Shown piece after piece: positions 56,098-64,000 of a stretch of DNA of 64,000 nt. Numbering within the stretch: position 1 is the first letter of the stretch; each line of letters begins with the position of its first letter. The DNA comes from Rana temporaria (lineage: Eukaryota > Chordata > Amphibia > Anura > Ranidae), in NCBI RefSeq assembly GCF_905171775.1, contig NC_053494.1:196819044-196883043 (forward strand), written 5' to 3'. The translations under genes and the position numbers were made by a program. The notes beneath the pieces are model-generated. The model did not search any database and was not told where the DNA came from. It worked only from the letters and a program-made list of their open reading frames with translations.

Positions 56098-56189
56098 CTT
56101 GCGCCCTATTTTACAGCGGCGTAACGTATCTGAGATACGTTACGCCCACCGATAGATACTCCAATGTATCTGAATCCGGGCCCGTATTT

Positions 56190-56858
56190 TTAAAGCGGGG
56201 GTTCCACGGACAAATTTTTTTTTTTTAAGCATTCCCTGTGTTATAACATTATTATTGTACACTCATTTGTATGGTAGCTGTATGTATGCGCTGTCAGTTT
56301 TTCTCACCAAAGAACGATTTATAAAATATGTGTACAGGTGTTCCCATTTTGCTTGTGGGCATTGTGAAGCCCACAAGCAATCACTTCCGGGAAGCGGTGA
56401 ATGCTGATCTCCCAGCATTCACCGCTCATTCTCGCGCCTGCGCAGTCTTTACATAGACTAGCGCCGTAAACGAAATGGTTGCCATCACAACGGGCAACGT
56501 CATTGATAGTTCACGCCCCGTTGTGATGGTAATCACAAAAAAAAGAGCCGCCGACGTCACGCGTCACTTCATGTGTGAAATCTCTCAAGATTTCCAGGCA
56601 CGGCGCTCCACATTGCATTTTGGATAGCACGACACTGTGCTCCCAGAAAACATTGCAAAAAAGTCCCACAACGCATTGCGGCTCCGGGGAAAGGAGCAGA
56701 CACTCCCACTCCCGCGGGAGGGCAATACAGGAAGTCACTTTTCAGATGGCAAAATTATTATTATTATTTTTTTTTAAATGTTTAGCCAATTCAGTATGTG
56801 GGTTGTGCAATGATTTGTTTAGAATAATGTTGTAAGATTGGGTGAACCTCCGCTTTAA
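56190..56858. mobile_element. T2-like element
   Basis: TTAA edges enclose AGCGGGGGTTCCACGG and GGGTGAACCTCCGCT, an imperfect inverted pair. The interior has short palindromes such as GTGGGCATTGTGAAGCCCAC. Confidence 0.7.
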
Positions 56859-56987
56859 CTACTTAACCACTTCAATACTGGGCACTTTCACCCCCTATTT
56901 ACAACAGTGGCGGTGCGTCCATAAAGGGTGCAGGAGCGCCGCCCCCTCTCTCCTGCACCGCTCTAATCACCATAGATAGATTCATGC
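56859..56987. repeat. Fragments: TTAACCACTT end and hAT-like end
   Basis: TTAACCACTTCAATACTGGG is the left end of a TTAACCACTT repeat, and CAGTGGCGGTGCGTCC looks like a hAT end; both are cut short. Confidence 0.4.
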
Positions 56988-58085
56988 ATCTTCATGTCTC
57001 TCTACGTCGAATCTTCATGTCTATGTCTCTCTACGTCGAATCTTCATGTCTCTTTACGTCGAATCTTCATGTCTATGTCTCTCTACGTCGAATCTTCATG
57101 TCTCTCTATGTCGAATCTTCATGTCTCTCTATGTCGAATCTTCATGTCTCTCTACGTCGAATCTTCATGTCTCTCTACGTCGAATCTTCATGTCTATGTC
57201 TCTCTACGTCGAATCTTCATGTCTCTCTATGTCGAATCTTCATGTCTCTCTATGTCGAATCTTCATGTCTCTCTATGTCGAATCTTCATGTCTCTCTACA
57301 TCCAATCTTCATGTCTCTCTACATCGAATCTTCATGTCTCTCTACGTCGAATCTTCATGTCTCTCTATGTCGAATCTTCACGTCTCTCTATGTCGAATCT
57401 TCACGTCTCTCTATGTCGAATCTTCACGTCTCTCTATGTCGAATCTTCATGTCTCTCTATGTCGAATCTTTTCTCTCTATGTCAAATCTTTTCTCTCTAT
57501 GTCGACTCTTCTTCATGTCTCTATAATGTTGAATCTTTTCTCTCTATGTCGAATCTTCATGTCTCTCTATGTCGAATCTTCATGTCTCTCTATGTCGAAT
57601 CTTCATGTCTCTCTACGTCGAATCTTCATGTCTCTATACGTCGAATCTTCATGTCTCTCTACGTCGAATCTTCATATCTCTCTACGTCGAATCTTCATGT
57701 CTCTCTATGTCGAATCTTCACGTCTCTCTATGTCGAATCTTCATGTCTCTCCATGTCGAATCTTCATGTCTCTCTATGTCGAATCTTCATGTCTCTCTAT
57801 GTCGAATCTTCATGTCTCTCTATGTCGAATCTTCATGTCTCTCTATGTCGAATCTTCATGTCTCTCTATGTCGAATCTTCATGTCTCTCTATGTCGAATC
57901 TTCATGTCTCTCTATGTCGAATCTTCATGTCTCTCTATGTCTAATCTTTTCTCTCTGTGTCAAATCTTTTCTCTCTGTCAAATCTTTTCTCTCTATGTCG
58001 ACTCTTCTTCATGTCTCTATAATGTCAAATCTTTTCTCTCTATATCAAATCTTTTCTCTTTATGTAGAATAATATTGGACTAATA
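56988..58085. repeat. 23-bp minisatellite, about 42 units, with variant tail
   Basis: The unit includes CTCTCTATGTCGAATCTTC and CATGT; position 12 or so varies (TACGTC or TATGTC), and a few units carry a 6-bp insertion. Since 23 is not a multiple of 3, three units give a 23-residue repeat and all three plus-strand frames stay open (180, 316 and 345 codons). Around 57465-57545 and 57945-58075 shorter units (TCTCTATGTCAAATCTTT) form the boundary, ending GTAGAATAATATTGGACTAA, which matches 48160-48180 inverted. Confidence 0.9.
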
Positions 58086-58093
58086 AGTTAAGG

Positions 58094-58257
58094 TTAGGCA
58101 CATTCGACTGCAACGAAAACGAAAATAAAGCATTTGTTTATGTCGGATCTTTCGGTTATCGTTTTCTGTGCTTTCGTTATCGTTTGTTAAAACGATAACG
58201 AAAATACCTGAAATTCGGACGAAAACGCATTCGGACGAAAACGAATGCACATGTCTA
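58094..58257. mobile_element. Short hAT-like element, TTCG-rich
   Basis: TTAGGCACATTCG and CGAATGCACATGTCTA are decayed inverted ends; the interior is a foldback of ACGAAAACGA and TCGTTTTC-type pieces. It resembles 3013-4022. No clean duplication. Confidence 0.5.
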
Positions 58258-58905
58258 ATAAACTGTCCATTTGTCCTAAAAAAAACATACTGTACCTTCA
58301 AAATAACATAAACAGTGCGTCAGAGCCCTAAAAAAACACATCCAGTATGTGACCCTTGTAAAAAGATCAGCACAGAAGGACTGAGTTATTTACCAGTGGA
58401 GAGAATTTTTCATTGTTGGCTTATTGCTACTTTTTTGTGTCATATCAATACCTAATTTTTGTATTTTAACATCTCTCTCTTTCAGCTATGCCAAGACCTT
58501 CTTCTTAAAAAAAAAAATGTAAAGAATGCAAACAAGCATTCAGCGGGAAGAAATTGAATAGCGCAGTAAAAAGGTGATCTGGGGTAACTCTCATAAAGGC
58601 CATCACAGTGATATATCACTATTTTTGTTCATGTGAATATGGTCTTTTATTTCCTGGCAATGGTCAGATTCTGGCAGAATAATTTTTTTTTCGTATGATA
58701 AAGCATTTTACGATCAATAAAAGAAGGTTAGAGTTTAGGGACGGCTGAGCAATGCTTGCCCTCTTCAACAATATAATTGGAAAAACATGCTGTTAAGTTT
58801 ATTTCAACAAAAATGACTATGCTATAAAATTACAGGGACATAGAAAAAGCAACAAATAGCCAAGGAGTCTGAGATTGACAAAAAATGACCTGATATTTTA
58901 TATAA
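58258..58905. other. No recognisable feature
   Basis: AT-rich, unique-looking sequence. Confidence 0.4.
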
Positions 58906-59580
58906 TATCCCCTTAGCACCGACCGTATGCACATATGCGGCCCCAGATTGAAGGGGTATACTGGGGTGATGCCTGCAGCTGCCGCTTTTTAGAGTGGGCG
59001 GTCCGCTCTTTATGCTTTTAGCCACATCGGTTGTTATCCTAAAGGAGCGGGAGAGGATGTCCCCCCCCTTCTGCCGCTCTTCCCAAGCCTCCCGTCCCAC
59101 TGGGAGATCCGAACCACGATCCGGCACTTCAGCCGGCTAGAGTGAGACTGAAAAAAAGACGCAAACGGCTTTGTTCCAGTCTCTGATGTACAAACTCGTA
59201 AACAGCGTCCCAACGTCACTTCCTGTTTACTCAGCCAATGGCGCCGATTTAAAAAAAATTACAGTATTCAGAATCGCCGTTTTTGCAAAGGAGGGATTTA
59301 GACCCCCGATCCTTCCGTAAAGAGTACCTGTCACGAGCTATAGCCTCTCAGCCAGATGTATCTGAGGCTGCTGGACTTCAAACCTCTGGTCCCCACTTTC
59401 CTATTCTGGGGCACAGCGCCGGGGATTGGAGTGTGGGCAGACACAGAGGGGTAGAGGTTGTAGTAAGAGGAGCAGATCGAGCCCTCTCTCCTCTCCCGTC
59501 TGAGTGTGTGTGTGTGGCAATTGTTAAGGCTGGCTTTGGGCAGTGTGAAATAAAGTGAAACAGACACTGTTGGCTTAGTC
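58906..59580. repeat. Weakly repeat-like GC-rich segment
   Basis: CCTTAGCACCGACCGTATGC resembles the left part of the TTAACCACTT repeat. The piece 59040-59330 is GC-rich with no coding signature. A short GT run is at about 59505-59516. Confidence 0.35.
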
Positions 59581-59763
59581 CAGTGGCCATCAACCCTGTC
59601 CTCAGGGCCCACTAACAGGCCAGGTTTTATGTATTACCTTGGGGAGATGCAGACTAGAATACTGCAATCACTGAGCAGCAAATGATATCACCTGTGATGT
59701 ATTTCAGTTTTCTTGCGAACCTGGACTGTTAGTGGGCCCTGAGGACAGAGTTGATGACCACTA
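59581..59763. mobile_element. hAT MITE
   Basis: CAGTGGCCATCAACCCTG with CCTCAGGGCCCACTAAC answers GTTAGTGGGCCCTGAGG with GTTGATGACCACTA. Flanks GCTTAGTC (59573-59580) and GCTTAGAC (59764-59771) differ at one base. Confidence 0.75.
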
Positions 59764-59771
59764 GCTTAGAC

Positions 59772-60019
59772 GATTTCAACCAGCAACCCTGCTGGTAAGC
59801 CATAACCCAGTCTGAATAATGTGTCTGGGTTTCTGGTGGTCAGAAACCCGGACGCATGATTCAAAACCCTGAACTGTCCAGGTGAATCCCGGACAGGTGG
59901 CAACCCTAGCCCCGCAGCTGTGTGAACCGTCTCCCATGTCATGCGAAATGCCCTGCATCCTATTCACATCAGTGTGAACCCAGCCTGAGGGTAAATCTTT
60001 ATTTCTCCAGAATTCAGCC
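59772..60019. other. No gene seen
   Basis: GGACAGGTGGCAACCCTAG near 59892 looks like a hAT end, without a partner that I can assign. Confidence 0.35.
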
Positions 60020-60410
60020 TTAAAGTGGTTGTAAACCCACTTTTTGACTTTTACCTACAGGTAAGCCTATAATAAGGCTTACCTGTAGGTATAAAGAATA
60101 TCTCCTAAACCTGTACGGTTTAGGAGATATTCCCCTCGCAATGCGCAGCGGCGCATGCGCAGGAGGGAATCCACGCGCGGGAGTGACGTCATCGCCGCTC
60201 CAGCCAATCACAGCGCTGGAGCGGCGATACCCGGAAGACACGCCGGAGCAAGATGACATCTCGCTCGGCGTGGACCAGGTAAGTCTTCTTCACCTCGTTC
60301 CGAGGTAAGTATTTCATAATCAGCTAGTATGCGGTGCATACTAGCTGATTATGCCTTTTGCCTTGCAGGTTTGGAAAAAAAATTGTTTATGCGGTTTACA
60401 ACCGCTTTAA
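60020..60410. mobile_element. T2-like MITE
   Basis: TTAA edges (60020-60023 and 60407-60410) flank AGTGGTTGTAAACCCAC and GCGGTTTACAACCGCT. Inner palindromes are AAGCCTATAATAAGGCTT and CTAGTATGCGGTGCATACTAG; the latter recurs at 34146-34186. Confidence 0.8.
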
Positions 60411-60931
60411 TAAAATAAGCTAGAATTGTTTTTCCTCACAAACTCAATTTTTTTTTTGTTTTCTTAGAGCATCTTGGGCTGTTTGCAGTGTGCAGGCACA
60501 TTGTTCACAGATAGATGAGCTTGTTACAGTAAATTGATAGGAACTCTGCAGTATTTTGGGTCTTTTCTAACAACTACTCTGCTATGCATCAACATGTGTA
60601 TATGTGTGTTTTCTAAAGTGGAACCGTGTTTTTTTTTTTTCCCTGTGTGTTCTGACATCAAACGCCTAAAGACAGCGCCAGACACAAATCCAGTCATTGC
60701 AATGCAGCAATTCGGATGTAACAAAATGGAACAAATAACATTTTTATTTGCAATTCAAATATTTATGATTTTGGTAGCAAATATTTGCATTTTAACAGCA
60801 AACCAGCATTCAAATCGGAAAGGGGGAGAGAAGAATGGGATTTTCAAAGTATAATGTTTAGATGTGTCTATTTTGGGATTATTTTTTTGGTCTGCATCTA
60901 TAATTTACATTTGTCTTTGGTCTTTTTTAGA

Positions 60932-60935
<4 letters not shown>
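60411..60935. other. No recognisable feature
   Basis: A 106-codon frame (60534-60854) has no domain that I recognise. Confidence 0.4.
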
Positions 60936-60977
<42 letters not shown>

Positions 60978-61026
60978 CAGGATTTATATAGAGCCAACAG
61001 TTTATGCAGCGCTTTGAAAACAGACA
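60936..61026. repeat. (TTA)n microsatellite and flank
   Basis: About 13 TTA units (60936-60975) are followed by GGATTTATATAGAGCCAACAG, a phrase with retroposon-like character next to many TTA repeats; no second copy here. Confidence 0.8.
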
Positions 61027-62166
61027 TTACATAGTAGGCGAGGTTGAAAAAAGTCCATCAAGTCCAACCTATAGAGACGCGTGAGAGGGGATGTGATTTC
61101 AATTTACAAATACCATACTGGTGACCCCACAATAGTAAACAGTAAAACATTTTCGCGGAAGGGAGTTTAACAAGACACATGGCCACTCATTAAAATGTGA
61201 AAAAAAAGGGCCCAGATTCTCAAAAGAGATACGACGGCGTATCTCCAGATACGCCGTCGTATCTCTGAGTCTGGCCGGTCGTATCTATGCGCCTGATTCT
61301 TAGAATCAGTTACGCATAGATTTCTATTAGATCCGACCGGCGTAAGTCTCTTACGCCGTCGGATCGTAACTGCATATTTACGCTGGCCGCTAGGGGCGTG
61401 TACGCTGATTTACGCTGATTTACGCGTTGAAATATGTAAATCAGCTAGATACGCGAATTCACGAACGTACGCCCAGCCGACGCAGTACAAATACGCCATT
61501 TACGTTAGGCTTTTCCCGGCGTAAAGTTACCCCTGCTATATGGTGGCGTAAGTGCGGCGTACCAATGTTAAGTATGGCCGTCGTTCCCGCAACGAAATTT
61601 GAAAATGTTACGTTGTTTGCGTAACTCGTCCGTGAATGGGGCTAGACGTAATTTACGTTCACGTCAAAACCAATACGTCCTTGCGGCGTATTAGGAGCAA
61701 TGCACACTGGGAGATTTTCACAGACGGCGCATGCGCTGTTCGTGAAAAACGTCAATCACGTCGGGTCACAGAACATTTACATAAAACATGCCCCCCTGTT
61801 CCAAATTTGAATTATGCGGGCTTAAGACCGGCCTATTTACGCTACACCGCCGCAACTTAAGCAAGTGCTTTGAGAATACAGCACTTGCCCGTCTAAGTTG
61901 CGGAGGCGTAACGTAAATAGGTTACGTTACGCCCGCACAAAGTTACGCCAAACTACGTAAGAGCGACAAGGTTGTGGAATTCCCTTCCACAGGCGGTGGT
62001 CTCAGTGGGGAGCTTCGATAGTTTCAAGAAACTATTAGATAGGCACCTGAACGACCACAACATACAGGGATATACAATGTAATACTGACATATAATCACA
62101 CACATAGGTTGCACTTGATGGACTTGTGTCTTTATTCAACCTCACCTACTATGTAACTATGTAACA
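61027..62166. mobile_element. Element with inverted ACATAGT ends, split by a GATTCA foldback
   Basis: The left end (ACATAGTAGGCGAGGTTGAA and GTCCATCAAGT) answers the right end 62097-62166 (ACTTGATGGAC and TTCAACCTCACCTACTATGT). The same end is at 1785. The interior piece near 61965-62060 has no recognised domain. Confidence 0.55.
61208..61955. mobile_element. GATTCA foldback, copy 13 (right end missing)
   Basis: It starts GGGCCCAGATTCTC and has an exact palindrome pair GATACGACGGCGTATCTCC and its inverse at the left end. It stops after CACAAAGTTACGCC, short of a GAATC end. Confidence 0.65.
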
Positions 62167-62374
62167 TAAGACAAACATATTTAGTTCCAAGTACAAGGCA
62201 GACACTTCCCATGGTTACCTTTTTCCACCAAGGCTCCATTCTGGTAGCCGCTCTACCATAGAGTGTGTGCTTCCCACCCATCTAGTCTGTGTATATCATT
62301 ACAGGCTGATGCCTCATTGGTTGGCATGGCTCCAGCTCTAGCATTGCATACTAGCACATTATGCAATTGTCTTA
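62167..62374. other. Unassigned, with a T2-like fragment at the right
   Basis: GCATTGCATACTAGCACATTATGCAA-like sequence (62341-62366, cited in part) resembles the palindrome in 60020-60410; the remainder is unique-looking. Confidence 0.35.
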
Positions 62375-62865
62375 GGCCCCGTACACACGATAGAATCCAT
62401 CCGCAGATAAATCCCAGCAAATGGGTTTCTGCGGATAGATCCTATGGTGTGTACACGCCAGCGGATCTGTTTCCGCGGAGAAATCTCCTCTGGGATGGAT
62501 TCCAGCAGATCGGATATTTGTTGTGCTGCACAACATATCCATCTGCTGGAATCCATTCCAACGGATGGATCCGCTCGTCTGTACAGACTTACCGGATCCA
62601 TTCGTCCAAAGGAATTCCCCGCACGCGTCGTAATGATTTGACGCATGCGTGGAATTCCTTATTTGACAGCGTCGCGCCCGTCGCCGCGTCATAATCGCGG
62701 CGACGGCGCGACACGTCATCGGCAGAGGATTTCCGCGCGGATTTCAATGCGATGGTGTGTACACTCCATCCCATCGAAATCAGCGGAAATCTTTGAGAGG
62801 ATTTATCCGTGGAAACGGTCCGCTGGACCGTATCTGCGGATAAATCCTCTCGTGTGTATGGGGCC
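62375..62865. mobile_element. Harbinger-like MITE with exact TTA TSD
   Basis: GGCCCCGTACACACGA and CGTGTGTATGGGGCC are ends; TTA occurs at 62372-62374 and 62866-62868. Its inner modules (GGATTTATCC-type and GTCGCCGCGTCATAATCGCG) are arranged like those of 1168-1669 but differ in sequence, so it is a distinct subfamily. Confidence 0.8.
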
Positions 62866-62995
62866 TTACAGGTGTTTTTTCTTCTTTTTTTTTTAACTAC
62901 CGTGCTTTACTATGCCTTTACAGTAGATACACTGCTTTTTAAAAATACATTTGATGGTGTAATAATCTGTCTTTTATATCTGCCTACAATTTAGC

Positions 62996-64000
62996 TTAAC
63001 CACTTGCTTACTGGGCACATATACCCCCCTCCTGCCCAGGTGAAATTTCAGCTTCCGGCACGGAGTATCTACCTGTAAGGGACACAGATCGGTCTCCTCT
63101 TTCGCTGACAGGACAGATCCACGTCCATGGCCCAGATTCAAAGAGAATTGCGCTTTTTTTGCGGAGGCGCAGGGCAACGATTTTGCCCTGCTGCCCCCAG
63201 CAAATTTGCTCCGCTGCCCTCGATTCACGGAGCAGTAGCTCCGTAAATTGCGAGGGCGCGCCGGCAAAATTGCCCGGCGCTAGAGCACGCAATTTAAATG
63301 ATCCCGCAGGGGGCGGGAATCATTTAAATTAGGCGCGTACCCGCGCCGATCGTAAAGCGCATGCGCCGTCGGGAAACTTTCCCGACGTGCATTGCGGAAA
63401 ATGACGTCGCAAGGACGTCATTTGCTTCAAAGTGAATGTGAATGGCGTCCAGCGGCATTCACAAATCACTTACGCAAACAACGTGAAATTCAAATTTCAC
63501 GATGCGGGAACGGTGGGTATACTTTAGCATTGGCTGCCCCTACTATTAGAAGGGGCAGCCTTACGCTAAAGACGCCGTACGGAAACTCCGTAACTTGCGT
63601 ACGCAGGGCCCGCGCAACATTGTGAATCGGTGTTAGTATGCAATTTGCATACTATACACTGAGCACAATGGGAGTGCCCCCTAGCGGTCATCGCAAGAAT
63701 GCAGCCTAAAATCTGCGTGGCATAAGAGCCTTATGCCACACAGATTTTAGGCTGCAGTCGGCGTTACGATGTTCCTGAATCAGGAGCATTCGTAGCGCCG
63801 GAGCAAGTAAGCAATTGCGCTGTGTAACCTATGGTTACGCAGGCGCAATTGCTTCTTGAATCTGGGCCCTTGTCTCTGTAACCGCCGATCGCGGGTGCCT
63901 GGCGGACATCGCGGCCGCCAGGCACGCGCATCGGCATCTCAGTGATGCGGCGGGCATGCGCGCGCCCCCCAGTGGCTGGAGGCCTCCTGAAAATTTAGAT
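62996..64000 (+). repeat. TTAACCACTT repeat, split by a GATTCA foldback and running off the window
   Basis: TTAACCACTTGCTTACTGGG starts the copy. It is interrupted after CAGGACAGATCCACGTCC and resumes with GTCTCTGTAACCGCCG and a GC-rich stretch like that at 31280-31400. Confidence 0.6.
63129..63869. mobile_element. GATTCA foldback, copy 14
   Basis: Ends are GGCCCAGATTCAAAGAG and CTTGAATCTGGGCCC. The GCGCAATTGC module at the right end and the GGCAGCC pair match copy 6. Confidence 0.75.

Larger units (their letters stand above)
54185..56183. mobile_element. GATTCA foldback, copy 12, split by a hAT
   Basis: Ends are GGCCCGGATTCAGATACC and ATCTGAATCCGGGCC. Removing 54849-56097 plus one TSD copy rejoins GGAACTTGCGCCCTATTTTAC. 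Confidence 0.8.

Noticed and set aside
56988..57950. CRISPR-like array
   Set aside because: Units are contiguous without unique spacers, and the genome is clearly eukaryotic.
56984..58083. Plus-strand frames of 180-345 codons with a 23-residue repeat
   Set aside because: A 23-bp unit without stops gives the same peptide set in every frame; there is no gene-like start, signal or non-repeat domain.

Overview
The window looks like intergenic or intronic DNA from a large, repeat-rich vertebrate genome, most probably a ranid-type frog. I recognise no host exon, rRNA or functional tRNA gene. The amphibian call is an inference from repeat style: palindromic elements flanked by TTAA (as in the Xenopus T2/Kolobok group), many TTA-flanked Harbinger-like MITEs starting GGCCCCGTACACACG, an L1 fragment and a tRNA-derived SINE. 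The only long open frame I accept as a real protein is a 338-residue Tc1/mariner-type transposase on the minus strand (52909-53925).

Family names used below. T2-like: TTAA-flanked, often palindromic elements with ends such as AGGGGTTGTAAAGG. Harbinger-like: GGCC...GGCC elements, mostly with TTA at both edges. hAT: elements with 8-bp target-site duplications (TSDs). GATTCA foldback: elements of about 0.7 kb with ends GGGCCAGATTCA, 14 copies here. TTAACCACTT repeat: a dispersed repeat of about 1 kb that starts TTAACCACTT.

Layout. 0-10 kb: nested T2-like elements, an L1 ORF2 fragment broken by a hAT and a MITE, a SINE, and TTAACCACTT repeats. 10-18 kb: scrambled repeats, a dead Tc1 element split by a 1.46-kb foldback with a 16-bp TSD, three hammerhead-ribozyme-like motifs (11.2, 14.9 and 16.0 kb) and a possible solo LTR. 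18-34 kb: T2-like elements, GATTCA foldbacks, TTAACCACTT repeats, Harbinger-like MITEs and a run of small hATs. 34.4-41.1 kb: one 6.6-kb LTR element with almost identical 0.9-kb LTRs, a 4-bp TSD, a tRNA-Arg-like primer site and a polypurine tract, but no gag, pol or env that I can recognise. 41-52 kb: MITEs, foldbacks and chimeric repeats. 52.6-54.1 kb: the Tc1/mariner DD37E element. 54.2-58.1 kb: a GATTCA foldback split by a hAT that carries a G-rich minisatellite, then a separate 23-bp minisatellite. 58-64 kb: more MITEs and two further composites, the last running off the window.

The genes do not form a pathway. What the window records is a history of insertions, readable because many host repeats can be rejoined across exact TSDs. 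The most promising unexplained signal is the set of three hammerhead-like motifs, one in the unpaired centre of a foldback with a long TSD, which fits Penelope-like or other retrozyme-like retroelements. All assignments are by eye; family names and percentages need a repeat-library search.
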